Shown: positions 18,968 through 27,121 of the stretch, piece by piece | How positions within the stretch are numbered: the first letter of the stretch is position 1 | Layout: every line of letters starts with the position of its first letter | Source of the DNA: Agrococcus sp. Marseille-Q4369 | GTDB taxonomy: Bacteria; Actinomycetota; Actinomycetes; Actinomycetales; Microbacteriaceae | Direction: 5' to 3' | NCBI RefSeq assembly: GCF_018308945.1 | Contig: NZ_CP070501.1 | Span: forward strand, 1,922,001 to 1,986,000 | Length of the DNA stretch: 64,000 bases | Notes under the pieces: generated by a model | Told to the model about the DNA's origin: nothing | What the model saw: the letters and a program-made list of their open reading frames with translations, nothing else | Databases searched by the model: none | Made by a program: the position numbers and the translations under genes

Positions 18968-19525
18968 CTACTGTCCGTACAGCTGCTGTCCGTTCGGCTG
19001 CCCGGGCTGGGCGTAGCCGTGCCCGTACATCGCCCGGTAGACCGGGTCGTACTGCACGCCCGCCGGGTTGGACGGCAGGATGCACATGATGAGCGGCACG
19101 ATGCCGAAGCCGACGATGCTCAGCAGCGCGAACGCGCCGTGGAAGTTCGCGTCCTGCAGCCGCCGCCACATGGCCGCGTAGGTCGGCAGCAGCAGCGCAA
19201 GCCCGACGACGAGCAGGAGGGCGAGCCAGCCGAGCATCGCGCCGAGCGGTCCCGCGACCTGGTCCGCGCTCGCGGTCACGCCGCGCTCCTGCAGCTCGAT
19301 CGTGCGGACGATGAGCTGCACGTACGCGATCCAGAAGGGGATCTGCGCGACGAGCGAGACGAGGCCCGTGAACAGCATCGCCCACCAGAACTCGCTGCGG
19401 CTCGCACGGCCCGAGAAGTGCACGTAGCCCTGGAAGAAGCGCTTGAGCGCCTGGCCGAAGGAGGCGCCGTGCAGCGGCTGGCCGACCGGCGGGAGGCCCG
19501 CGGTGCGCGTGGTGGTGCTCGTCAC
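18968..19525 (-). CDS. DUF805 family membrane protein
   Basis: A 185-residue protein starting at GTG 19525. FFQGYVHFSGRASRSEFWWA is the DUF805 entry motif, followed by membrane segments (LFTGLVSLVAQIPFWIAYV, LLVVGLALLLPTYAAMWRRL with the conserved RRLQD, FALLSIVGFGIVPLIMCIL). The C-terminus is a cytoplasmic Gln/Gly/Tyr tail, GHGYAQPGQPNGQQLYGQ, cut short by a TAG; 23 more residues of the same repeat lie in frame beyond it. The function of DUF805 proteins is not established. The core is intact, so the shortened protein may still work. Confidence 0.85.
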   Translation of the reverse strand: MTSTTTRTAGLPPVGQPLHGASFGQALKRFFQGYVHFSGRASRSEFWWAMLFTGLVSLVAQIPFWIAYVQLIVRTIELQERGVTASADQVAGPLGAMLGWLALLLVVGLALLLPTYAAMWRRLQDANFHGAFALLSIVGFGIVPLIMCILPSNPAGVQYDPVYRAMYGHGYAQPGQPNGQQLYGQ

Positions 19526-19560
19526 GCAGCCATCATGGCGCACGAGGGCTGCCGTCGCGC

Positions 19561-20286
19561 CTACGGCGTGAGCCCTTGCCCGAGCACGGCCGCGGCGAGC
19601 GAGCGGTCGCCGCGCAGGCCGATGCCCGGTGCGTCGAGCGGGAGGCGGCCCCACGCGAGCAGCGCGAGCGACTTCGACGACCCGGCGATCGTGACCGCCT
19701 CGGCGCCCTCGGGCGCTCCCGCGAGCGCGAGGGATGCCCCCGCGCCCTCGGGTCGGAAGGCGATCGCCGCCGAGGGCGGCGCGACGCGCTCGAGGCGCAC
19801 CTGCCGGGGATGCATGACGGTCACGACCTCGTGCAGGCAGTCGAGCCAGCGCTCCGGCGGCGCCGCGACGTCCTCGCCGATCGCGGCGCGCAGGTCCCAG
19901 AGGTGCACGAGCGTCTCGTGCGCCTGCCGGCGGTGCCAGAACCGCACGGTGCTGCCGGGCTGCGGCCCGGTGCGCTCGTCGCGCGGCCCCCCGTCGTCGA
20001 GGAGCGTCCACGCCGGCGCGGCGGGGTCGAGGTCGGCAAGCGTCTCGCGCAGCTCCGCCGCGCACTCGGCGTAGAGCGCGGGCGCGTCGAAGGGGCCGCG
20101 GCCGAGCGGGGTCTCCTGCTGTCGCCGCGCCTGGCCCGCGGCCCAGTGGTGGATGCGCGCGAGGTGGACGACGAGCTTCTCCACCGTCCACCGGCCGAGC
20201 CACGGCACCGGCGTCGCGGGATCCGCGCGCCGCGCCGTCTCGAGGAACTGCCCCTGCAGGTCGGCGAGGGCGCTCACGTGGTCCAT
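19561..20286 (-). CDS. Maleylpyruvate-isomerase-family (mycothiol-dependent, DinB-fold) protein
   Basis: A 241-residue four-helix-bundle protein. GRWTVEKLVVHLARIHHWA supplies the first conserved histidine and WHRRQAHETLVHLWDLRAA gives the HxxxH metal pair, as in mycothiol-dependent maleylpyruvate isomerases. A C-terminal alpha/beta domain (ITIAGSSKSLALLAWGRLPL-like, with LALAGAPEGAEAVTIAGS) is also typical. In actinobacteria many members are mycothiol S-transferases of unknown substrate. It is next to, but not overlapping, the paa genes; a role in aromatic detoxification is possible but unproven. Confidence 0.85.
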   Translation of the reverse strand: MDHVSALADLQGQFLETARRADPATPVPWLGRWTVEKLVVHLARIHHWAAGQARRQQETPLGRGPFDAPALYAECAAELRETLADLDPAAPAWTLLDDGGPRDERTGPQPGSTVRFWHRRQAHETLVHLWDLRAAIGEDVAAPPERWLDCLHEVVTVMHPRQVRLERVAPPSAAIAFRPEGAGASLALAGAPEGAEAVTIAGSSKSLALLAWGRLPLDAPGIGLRGDRSLAAAVLGQGLTP

Positions 20287-20331
20287 GGCCGCACGCTACG
20301 CCACCCAGCGCGCCTCGAGCGGCGAGAACGC

Positions 20332-21105
20332 TCAGTCGCGACCGGTGAACGTCGGGGTGCGCTTCTGCTGGAACGCCGCGAAGCCCTCGCGGTAATCGGC
20401 CGTCTGCGAGAGCGCCGCTTGCGCCGCGCTCTCGCCGCCCATCGACTGCCAGAGGCCCAGCCGCTCGTCGCGGAGGCCCCGGATGAGCTCCTTCGAGGCG
20501 ATGTAGGCGAGCGTCGGTCCCTGCGCGGCGTGCGCGGCCGCCGCGCGCGTCGCCTCGAGCACGGCGTCGTCGGGGAAGACCTGCGAGAAGAGGCCCGCGG
20601 CGACCGCCTCGGTGCCGGTCATGAGCCGGCCGGAGTAGATGAGGTCGAGCGTGCGGTGCGCGCCGAGCCGCTCGAAGAGCAGCGCGTGCCCGCCCGAGTC
20701 GAGCGTCGCGCCGAGCGCCGCGAAAGGGCTGCCGACCTTCGTCGACTCGGCGACGTAGACGACGTCGGTCGCGACGAGGAGGCCGAGGCCGACGCCGAGC
20801 GCGGCGCCGTGCGCGGCCGCGAACGTGGGCGCGGGGAACGCCGACATCCGCTGCAGCAGCGGCTGCACCTGCCGGTGCAGGAACCCTTCGACGTCGTCGG
20901 TGCGCGGGTCGACGCCCGAGATGTCGCGGCCGGCGCAGAAGACCTTCCCCTCGCCGCGGAGGACGAGCGCTCGCACGCCCGCGCGCTCGGCCTCGGCGTA
21001 CGCATCCGAGAGCTCCGAGAGCGCGGATGGGTCGAGGGCGTTGCGCTTCGCGGGCGCGTTCAGCACGACCTCGGCGATGTCGTCGGCGATGGTCAGCTCG
21101 ATCAT
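20332..21105 (-). CDS. paaG: Enoyl-CoA hydratase/isomerase PaaG
   Basis: A 257-residue crotonase-fold protein. FCAGRDISGVD and GAALGVGLGLLVATD form the oxyanion-hole regions. The C-terminal ALSQTADYREGFAAFQQKR matches PaaG, which isomerises epoxyphenylacetyl-CoA to the oxepin. ATG 21105 has GGAGG eight bases upstream. It is last in the operon that starts at paaA, 17 bases after paaE, which fits substrate flow from the epoxidase PaaABCDE. Confidence 0.85.
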   Translation of the reverse strand: MIELTIADDIAEVVLNAPAKRNALDPSALSELSDAYAEAERAGVRALVLRGEGKVFCAGRDISGVDPRTDDVEGFLHRQVQPLLQRMSAFPAPTFAAAHGAALGVGLGLLVATDVVYVAESTKVGSPFAALGATLDSGGHALLFERLGAHRTLDLIYSGRLMTGTEAVAAGLFSQVFPDDAVLEATRAAAAHAAQGPTLAYIASKELIRGLRDERLGLWQSMGGESAAQAALSQTADYREGFAAFQQKRTPTFTGRD

Positions 21106-21122
21106 GTGGCGATCCTCCCCGG

Positions 21123-22265
21123 TCACACGTCGTAGTCGACCACGACGCGGGCGGTATCCGGCTGCGGGTGCGACTGGCACGTGAGCACGTAGCCGCGCTC
21201 GAGCTCGTCCGGCTCGAGCGCGTAGTTCTCCGTCATCTGCACGCTGCCCGAGACGACCTTCGCGCGGCACGTGCCGCACACGCCGCCCGCGCACGCGAAC
21301 GGCACGTCGGGTCGCACGCGCAGCGCCGCGTTGAGGATCGACTCGCGCGCGGCGATCGGGCTCTCCACTTGCGTCGACTGCCCGTCGAGCGTGAAGTCGA
21401 GCGTCCACGTCTGCTCGCCTGCCTCGACCTGCACGGGCCGGCCGCGGTCGCCGCCGGCGTCGTCCGGGCGACCGGTCGTGAAGAGCTCGAAGCGCACGTG
21501 CGCCGCATCGACCCCCTTCGCCTCGAGCACGTCGCGGCACAGCTGCACGAGCTCGAACGGCCCGCACAGGAACCACTCGTCGACGCTCTCGGGTCGGATG
21601 AGGTCGGTGAGGATGCGCTCGAGCCGCTCCTGGTCGATGCGGCCCGACATGAGCGGCGCCGCGCGCTGCTCGCGCGAGAGCACGTGGTGCAGCGCGAGCC
21701 GAGCGGGATAGCGATCCTTGAGGTCGGCGAGCTCCTCGATGAACATGACGTCGAGCGTCGACCGGTTCGAGAAGACGAGCGAGAACGTCGACGTCTCGGA
21801 GCGCGCGAGCACCTCGTGGGCGAGGGCCATCATCGGCGTGATGCCCGAGCCGGCCGCGATGCCGACGACGTGCGCGCCGTCGACGCGCTCGAGCGCCGAG
21901 GTGAACGTGCCCTGCGGCACCATGACGTCGACGCGATCGCCCGGGCGCAGCTCGCTGTTGGCCCAGGTCGAGAAGCGGCCGCCCAGGTCGCGCTTGATCG
22001 CCACCGCGATCGAGCCGGGGGTCGGCGGGCGGCAGATCGAGTACGAGCGGCGCAGCTCCTGCCCGTCGATCGTCTTGCGCAGCGCGAGGTGCTGGCCGGC
22101 GACGTAGCCGAAGTCGTCGTGCAGCGCGTCGGGCACCGCGAACGTCACCTCGACCGAGTCGGCGGTGAGCGGTCGCACCTCGGCGACCTCGAGCTCGTGG
22201 AAGCGGGCGCGCTTGCGCGAGGTCGACGAGCCCAGCCCCGTCGAGCCCAGGTTGATCGCCGCCAC
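21123..22265 (-). CDS. paaE: Phenylacetyl-CoA epoxidase reductase subunit PaaE
   Basis: A 380-residue ferredoxin-NADP reductase fused to a plant-type ferredoxin. RRSYSICRPP binds FAD, GIAAGSGITPMMALAHE binds NAD(P), and the C-terminal CAGGVCGTCRAKV with a later Cys (VLTCQSHP) ligates a 2Fe-2S cluster. It passes electrons to the PaaA di-iron centre. The start is GTG 22265, one base after the paaD stop. Length and order match the family. Confidence 0.95.
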   Translation of the reverse strand: MAAINLGSTGLGSSTSRKRARFHELEVAEVRPLTADSVEVTFAVPDALHDDFGYVAGQHLALRKTIDGQELRRSYSICRPPTPGSIAVAIKRDLGGRFSTWANSELRPGDRVDVMVPQGTFTSALERVDGAHVVGIAAGSGITPMMALAHEVLARSETSTFSLVFSNRSTLDVMFIEELADLKDRYPARLALHHVLSREQRAAPLMSGRIDQERLERILTDLIRPESVDEWFLCGPFELVQLCRDVLEAKGVDAAHVRFELFTTGRPDDAGGDRGRPVQVEAGEQTWTLDFTLDGQSTQVESPIAARESILNAALRVRPDVPFACAGGVCGTCRAKVVSGSVQMTENYALEPDELERGYVLTCQSHPQPDTARVVVDYDV

Positions 22266-22266
22266 G

Positions 22267-22851
22267 TCAGTGCACCTTGAAGTGGTCGAAGGGCTCGAGG
22301 CACGCGAGGCACTCGAAGTGGCTCTTGCACGCGGTCGAGCCGAAGCGCGATACCTCGCGCGTGCGCAAGCTGCGGCAGCGCGGGCACTGCACCCCGAGCG
22401 AGAGCGGGATCGGGCCGGAGCGCTCGCCCGCGCGGTGCGTCGGCGGCGCGATGCCGTACTCCTCGAGCTTCGCCTTGCCGGCCTCGCTCATCCAGTCGGT
22501 GGTCCAGGCGGGGGAGAGCGTGAAGTCGACCCGCACGTCGCCGAAGCCCTCCGCGGTGAGCGAGAGCAGCACGTCGTCGCGCATCTGGTCGATCGCGGGG
22601 CAGCCGGAGTAGGTGGGCGTGAGGGTGACGACGATCGTGCCGCGCTCGAGTCGCACGTCGCGCAGCACGCCGAGGTCGTCGATCGTGAGCACGGGCACCT
22701 CGGGGTCGACGACGGCGGCCGCGACCTCGCGTGCGCGCTGGAGCTGAGGGCGGAGACCCTTTCGGGTCTCCGCCGCGACGCCAGCGCCGGGGCCCGTCTC
22801 GGGCCCCGGGTTCGGCTGCGTCGGCGGAAGCTTCGGAGCAGCCACGATCAC
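22267..22851 (-). CDS. paaD: Phenylacetyl-CoA epoxidase assembly protein PaaD
   Basis: A 194-residue MIP18/SufT-like protein needed to mature the epoxidase. VVDPEVPVLTIDDLGVLRDV and YSGCPAIDQMRDDV are the conserved core, and a C-terminal zinc-ribbon-like section has CPRCRSL and CLACLEPFDHFKVH. GTG 22851 overlaps the paaC stop (GTGA). The first 35 residues are an unusual Pro/Gly-rich extension encoded by two adjacent DNA palindromes; the usual family start would be near the VDPEVPV block. Confidence 0.92.
   Translation of the reverse strand: MIVAAPKLPPTQPNPGPETGPGAGVAAETRKGLRPQLQRAREVAAAVVDPEVPVLTIDDLGVLRDVRLERGTIVVTLTPTYSGCPAIDQMRDDVLLSLTAEGFGDVRVDFTLSPAWTTDWMSEAGKAKLEEYGIAPPTHRAGERSGPIPLSLGVQCPRCRSLRTREVSRFGSTACKSHFECLACLEPFDHFKVH
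22751..22809 (-). repeat. Two consecutive palindromes inside the 5' coding part of paaD
   Basis: Hairpin A has 9-bp arms CGGAGACCC/GGGTCTCCG (22751-22759, 22764-22772). Hairpin B has 9-bp arms CCGGGGCCC/GGGCCCCGG (22787-22795, 22801-22809). They encode the extra NPGPETGPGAGVAAETRKG stretch that other PaaD proteins normally lack, which looks like an in-frame insertion of a palindromic element. Confidence 0.75.
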
Positions 22852-23789
22852 CACGTCGCTCCCGGGTGGCGGCGGGCGAGCACCTGCATCTCGGCGAGGA
22901 TCGGGCCGAGGTGCGTCGAGTGGTTGCCGAAGCGGCCGCCGCCCGAGGAGTGCCCGATCTTCGGGTTGACGTAGTCGCTCTCGGCGATCTCGGCTTCGGC
23001 GAGCACGGCGCTCCACACCTCGTCGAAGCCCGCGCGCAGGCTCGAGGGCAGCGGGGCGACGTCGCCGAGCCGCTCGTGCAGCTCGTCGTCGCGGAAGAGC
23101 TCATCGATGTAGGGCCACGTGTCGGTGAGCGCGACGAGCATCCGCGCGCGCGACTCCTCCGTGCCGCCCGCGAGCCGCAGCGTCCACTGCACCGCGTGGT
23201 CGCGGTGGTAGGCGACCTCCTTGACCGACTTCGCCGCGATCGCCGCGAGCGACGCGTCCGTCGACGCCGAGAGCGCGGTGTAGAGCTCCTGCATGTAGAT
23301 CGCGGCGATGAGGCCGCGCGCGATCGTGTGGGCGAAGTCGCCGTTCGGCTGCTCGAAGAGCCACGCGCAGCGGAACTCGTGCTCGTCGCGCCAGTAGGCG
23401 AGGTCGTCCTCGGAGCGACCGGTCGCGGTGCCGGCGTAGTGCAGGAGGCTGCGGGCGTGGCCGAGCAGGTCGAGCGCGATGTTGCCGAGCGCCATGTCCT
23501 CCTCGAGCTCGGGGGCGCGCGAGATCCACCAGCCGAGGCGCTGGGAGAGGATGAGCGCGTCGTCGCCGAGCCGCATCGCGTACTCCGCGACGTCCGGGCT
23601 CGCCTGCGTGGACGCATCCGCCCCCGTCAGCTCGGCCGTGAGGTCGACGTCGTCGACGGAGACGTGCACGTCGGCCGCCTCGGCCTCGTGCAGGGCCGCG
23701 ATCGACGCGGCATCGCGGCGCGTCGCCGGTGCGGCTTCGGGCGCCTTCGCGGATTCGGCGAGCTCCGCGTCGTTCAGCTGGGCGTTCAC
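22848..23789 (-). CDS. paaC: Phenylacetyl-CoA epoxidase subunit PaaC
   Basis: A 313-residue ferritin-like structural subunit that pairs with PaaA. LGWWISRAPELEEDMALGNIALDLLGHARSL, DEHEFRCAWLFEQPNGDFAHT and VKEVAYHRDHAVQW are family segments. The start is GTG 23789, overlapping the paaB stop by four bases. The first about 60 residues are a low-complexity Ala-rich leader (AKAPEAAPATRRDAASIAAL), longer than in enterobacterial PaaC. It belongs to the paaABCDE-G operon. Confidence 0.95.
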   Translation of the reverse strand: MNAQLNDAELAESAKAPEAAPATRRDAASIAALHEAEAADVHVSVDDVDLTAELTGADASTQASPDVAEYAMRLGDDALILSQRLGWWISRAPELEEDMALGNIALDLLGHARSLLHYAGTATGRSEDDLAYWRDEHEFRCAWLFEQPNGDFAHTIARGLIAAIYMQELYTALSASTDASLAAIAAKSVKEVAYHRDHAVQWTLRLAGGTEESRARMLVALTDTWPYIDELFRDDELHERLGDVAPLPSSLRAGFDEVWSAVLAEAEIAESDYVNPKIGHSSGGGRFGNHSTHLGPILAEMQVLARRHPGATW

Positions 23790-24091
23790 AGGTGCGGCAC
23801 CTCCGCGCTCTTCTCGTAGTACTTCGCGTGGCGGTAGTTCTTGCCGGCGGGGCTCTCGAAGAACGCGCCCTTCATGTCGGGGTCGCTCGTCGTGATCGCG
23901 CTCGAGCGCACGACCCACACCGAGACGCCCTCGTTGCGGCGGGTGTAGAGGTCGCGCGCGTTGCGCAGCGCCATGTCGTCGTCGGGCGCGTGCAGCGAGC
24001 CGACGTGCACGTGGCTCAGGCCTCGGTTGGCGCGCACGAACACCTCGTACAGCGGCCAGCCCTCGCCTGCCACATCTCCGGGGGTGGACAT
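23786..24091 (-). CDS. paaB: Phenylacetyl-CoA epoxidase subunit PaaB
   Basis: A 101-residue protein matching PaaB throughout: WPLYEVFVRANRGLSHVHVGSLHA, ALRNARDLYTRRNEGVSVWVV and a C-terminal KNYRHAKYY. It bridges PaaA-PaaC heterodimers in the epoxidase. It is separated from paaA by 112 bases that contain a long inverted repeat and overlaps paaC by four bases. Confidence 0.96.
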   Translation of the reverse strand: MSTPGDVAGEGWPLYEVFVRANRGLSHVHVGSLHAPDDDMALRNARDLYTRRNEGVSVWVVRSSAITTSDPDMKGAFFESPAGKNYRHAKYYEKSAEVPHL

Positions 24092-24116
24092 CGTCGTCTC
24101 CTCGTTGCTCTCTCCA

Positions 24117-24175
24117 TCGAACTTCCCCGAAGTCCGGGATTCCTCGGTCGAAGTCCCCGGTTCGGGGAAGTTCGA
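24117..24175. repeat. Long-loop inverted repeat between paaA and paaB
   Basis: Perfect 15-bp arms TCGAACTTCCCCGAA (24117-24131) and its complement (24161-24175) enclose 29 bases. The outer arm sequence is nearly the same as that of the repeat at 30921-30983. It lies inside an operon, so it could act as an mRNA processing or attenuation signal, or be a copy of a small palindromic element. Confidence 0.85.
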
Positions 24176-24180
24176 CGCTT

Positions 24181-24205
24181 GGGTCGGGTCGGGTCGGGTC
24201 GGGTC
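24181..24205. repeat. Five tandem GGGTC units at the end of paaA
   Basis: GGGTC is repeated five times without interruption and runs into the paaA stop codon (24204-24206). It lies just beyond the long inverted repeat. Slippage here could alter the intercistronic distance but not the protein except at its last base. Confidence 0.9.
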
Positions 24206-25193
24206 AGGCGGCCTGGCGCTCGCGCGCGGCCTGCTTCTCGGCGTAGGCCGCGGCGGCCTCGCGCACCCACGCGCCCTCCTCGTGGGCGTCGCGGCGGTGC
24301 TGGATGCGCTGCGCGTTCGCCGGGCCGCGGCCCGCGAGCACCTCGTTGAACTCGGTCCAGTCGATCTCGGACATGTCCCACTGGCCCGACTCCTCGTTCC
24401 AGCGCAGGTTCGGGTCGGGCAGCGTGAGCCCGAGCACCTCGGCCTGCGGCACGAGCATGCCGACGAAGCGCTGGCGCAGCTCGTCGTTCGAGAAGCGCTT
24501 GATCTTCCACGCCATCGACTGCGCCGAGTTGGGCGACTCGTCGTCGGGCGGGCCGAACATCATGAGCGACGGCCAGTACCAGCGGTTCACGGCGTCCTGC
24601 GCCATCTGGTGCTGCTCGGGCGTGCCCTGGCTCAGCTCGAGCAGGATCTCGAAGCCCTGCCGCTGGTGGAACGACTCCTCCTTGCAGATGCGCACCATCG
24701 CGCGGCCGTAGGGGCCGTAGGAGGCGCGGCACAGCGGCACCTGGTTGCAGATCGCGGCGCCGTCGACGAGCCAGCCGATCGCGCCCATGTCGGCCCACGT
24801 CGGCGTCGGGTAGTTGAAGATCGAGGAGTAGCGGGCGCGCGAGGTGATGAGCTGCTCGGTCATCTCGTCTCGGCTGATGCCGAGCGTCTGCGCGGCGGAG
24901 TAGAGGTAGAGCCCGTGCCCGGCCTCGTCCTGCACCTTCGCCATCAGGATGGCCTTGCGCTTGAGGCTCGGCGCGCGCGAGATCCAGTTGCCCTCGGGCT
25001 GCATGCCGATGATCTCGGAGTGCGCGTGCTGCGATATCTGGCGGATGAGCGTCTTGCGGTACGCCTCGGGCATCCAGTCGCGCGGCTCGATGCGCTGATC
25101 GGCCTCGATGATCGCGTCGAAGCGAGCCTGCAGCTCGGCGACGTCGTCGCCGTCGGGGTGCAGGGCGGATGCGTCGGGTGCGGTGAGCGTCAT
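24204..25193 (-). CDS. paaA: Phenylacetyl-CoA epoxidase catalytic subunit PaaA
   Basis: A 329-residue di-iron oxygenase subunit that epoxidises the aromatic ring of phenylacetyl-CoA. [33 protein letters not shown] and [12 protein letters not shown] carry the carboxylate and histidine metal ligands. [22 protein letters not shown] is a family signature. It is the first gene of the minus-strand operon, transcribed from a promoter overlapping a PaaR-type operator. Confidence 0.97.
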   Translation of the reverse strand: MTLTAPDASALHPDGDDVAELQARFDAIIEADQRIEPRDWMPEAYRKTLIRQISQHAHSEIIGMQPEGNWISRAPSLKRKAILMAKVQDEAGHGLYLYSAAQTLGISRDEMTEQLITSRARYSSIFNYPTPTWADMGAIGWLVDGAAICNQVPLCRASYGPYGRAMVRICKEESFHQRQGFEILLELSQGTPEQHQMAQDAVNRWYWPSLMMFGPPDDESPNSAQSMAWKIKRFSNDELRQRFVGMLVPQAEVLGLTLPDPNLRWNEESGQWDMSEIDWTEFNEVLAGRGPANAQRIQHRRDAHEEGAWVREAAAAYAEKQAARERQAA

Positions 25194-25245
25194 CGTCGAC
25201 TCCGTCTCGTCAGTGCTTGATCCCGGCCGGTCGGATCCGAATTAA

Positions 25246-25292
25246 TGACCGAACGTTCAGTAAGTATAGACTCGGGTGCGGCGGACCTGCAA
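25246..25292 (-). promoter_or_regulatory. paaA promoter and PaaR-type operator in the paaA/paaI divergent region
   Basis: For paaA the minus strand shows TTGCAG (25287-25292), an 18-base spacer and TATACT (25263-25268). The near-palindrome TGACCGAACGTTCA (25246-25259) covers the expected start site. The same 14-mer with one base changed (TGACCGATCGTTCA) lies at the paaJ promoter (34036). A plus-strand promoter for paaI probably overlaps it. The TetR-family gene at 27118 is the likely binder. Confidence 0.8.
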
Positions 25293-25332
25293 CGGTGCGC
25301 CCGACAGTGCCGGACGACGCAACGGAGCGCGC

Positions 25333-25780
25333 ATGCTGGAGACGCGGAACCCCGAGATCACGCGGGACGAGACGTGGCTCGCCACGATCATGGCCGAGAC
25401 CGATCGCGCCAAGGAGGCGTTCGGCATCGAGATCGTCGAGCTCGAGCGCGGCCGCGCGGTGCTGACGATGGAGGTCACCGACGCGATGGTGAACGGCTTC
25501 GGCATCACCCACGGCGGGCTCGTCTTCACGCTCGCCGACACCGCCTTCGCCTACGCGTGCAACGAGGACGCGACGGTCACGGTCGCCTCGGGCGCCGACA
25601 TCACGTTCGCGAAGGCGACGCACGCGGGCCAGACTCTCACCGCGACCGCCGAGCGCCGCTGGCGCTCCGGCCGCAACGGCCTCTACGACGTCTCGATCGT
25701 CGACGAGACCGGCGAGACGGTCGCGGAGTTCCGCGGCCGATCGTTCGGCACCTCCCGACCGCACGAGAACAGGAGCAACG
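25333..25780 (+). CDS. paaI: Hydroxyphenylacetyl-CoA thioesterase PaaI (no stop codon before paaK)
   Basis: The first about 146 residues from ATG 25333 are a hotdog thioesterase: DAMVNGFGITHGGLVFTLADTAFAYACN contains the catalytic loop, followed by SGADITFAKATHAGQTLTA. It rescues CoA from dead-end phenylacetate intermediates. After GRSFGTSRPHEN the frame has no stop and stays open through the out-of-frame paaK region to 27096, giving a 587-residue product with an implausible Arg/Ala-rich tail. The given end is the base before paaK, not a stop. Insertion of one T between 25770 and 25771 would create TAG just ahead of the paaK ribosome site, so a one-base deletion (real or sequencing) is likely. 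Confidence 0.75.
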
Positions 25781-27121
25781 ATGCTCAGCCAGACCACCGC
25801 ATCCGCCGACCTCCGCGACGCGGGCGAGCGCCTCTCGCTCGACGAGCTGCGTGCCCTGCAGCTCGAGCGGCTGCAGCACACCGTGCGCCATGCGTACGCG
25901 AACGTGCCGACGTACCGGCGGAAGCTCGATGCGGCCGGCGTGACGCCCGACGACATCCGCTCGCTCGACGACCTCCAGCGGCTGCCCTTCACGACGAAGG
26001 AGGACCTGCGCGAGTCCTACCCGTTCGGCATGTTCGCGGTGCCGATGGAGCGCGTCGCACGCATCCACGCATCCTCCGGCACGACCGGCCGGCCGACCGT
26101 GGTCGGCTACACCAAGGAGGACCTCGACAACTGGGCCGATGTCGTCGCGCGCTCGCTGCGCGCTGCGGGGGTGCGGCCGGGCATGAAGGTGCACAACGCC
26201 TACGGCTACGGCCTGTTCACCGGCGGCCAGGGCGCGCACGGGGGCATCGAGCGGCTCGGCGCGACCGTCATCCCCGTCTCGGGCGGGCAGACGACGCGGC
26301 AAGTGCAGCTCATCCGCGACTTCGAGCCCGACGCGATCATGTGCACGCCGTCGTACCTGCTGACGATCGCCGATGCGTTCGAGGACGCCGGCTTCGACCC
26401 GCGCGGCACGTCGCTCAAGGTCGCGATCTGCGGCGCCGAGCCGTGGACGAACGAGATGCGGCACGAGCTCGAGCAGCGCATGGGCATCGATGCGGTCGAC
26501 ATCTACGGGCTCTCGGAGGTCATGGGCCCGGGGGTCGGCAGCGAGTTCGCCTCGACCAAGGACGGGCCCACGATCTGGGAGGACCACTTCCTGCCCGAGA
26601 TCATCGACGGCGAGACGGGCGAGCCGCTGCCCGACGGCGAGGTGGGCGAGCTGGTCTTCACGTCGCTGACGAAGGCGGCGTTCCCGGTGGTGCGCTACCG
26701 CACGCGCGATCTCACGCGGCTGCTGCCGGGCTCGGCGCAGCCGACCATGCGGCGGATCGAGAAGATCACCGGGCGCAACGACGACATGATCATCCTGCGC
26801 GGCGTGAACCTCTTCCCCACGCAGATCGAGGAGCTCGTGCTCGCGATCGAGCACCTCACGCCGCACTTCATCCTCGAGCTCACGCGCTCGGGCCGCATGG
26901 ACGACCTCACGGTCAAGATCGAGCCGACGCCGCACGTGCCGCACGAGGTGTCGGAGGCGGCTGCGCACATCCTGCGGGTGCGCATCAAGGAGCAGATCGG
27001 CACCTCAGTGCGCGTGCAGATCGTGCCGTGCGGCTCGCTGCCGCGCTCGGAGGGAAAGTACAAGCGCGTCTACGACTTGCGCGGTGGAGCTGCTGAAGAG
27101 GCTGGGAGACTGGTGAGATGA
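25781..27121 (+). CDS. paaK: Phenylacetate-CoA ligase PaaK
   Basis: A 446-residue adenylate-forming enzyme that activates phenylacetate to its CoA ester, the pathway's first step. ASSGTTGRPTVVGYT is the P-loop-like motif, VDIYGLSEVMGPG the A5 motif, and TGRNDDMIILRGVNLFPTQIEE the C-terminal hinge. ATG 25781 has AGGAG upstream. The C-terminus (LPRSEGKYKRVYDLRGG) keeps the late lysine but ends with a longer tail than usual. It is followed by paaR with a four-base overlap. Confidence 0.96.
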   Translation: MLSQTTASADLRDAGERLSLDELRALQLERLQHTVRHAYANVPTYRRKLDAAGVTPDDIRSLDDLQRLPFTTKEDLRESYPFGMFAVPMERVARIHASSGTTGRPTVVGYTKEDLDNWADVVARSLRAAGVRPGMKVHNAYGYGLFTGGQGAHGGIERLGATVIPVSGGQTTRQVQLIRDFEPDAIMCTPSYLLTIADAFEDAGFDPRGTSLKVAICGAEPWTNEMRHELEQRMGIDAVDIYGLSEVMGPGVGSEFASTKDGPTIWEDHFLPEIIDGETGEPLPDGEVGELVFTSLTKAAFPVVRYRTRDLTRLLPGSAQPTMRRIEKITGRNDDMIILRGVNLFPTQIEELVLAIEHLTPHFILELTRSGRMDDLTVKIEPTPHVPHEVSEAAAHILRVRIKEQIGTSVRVQIVPCGSLPRSEGKYKRVYDLRGGAAEEAGRLVR

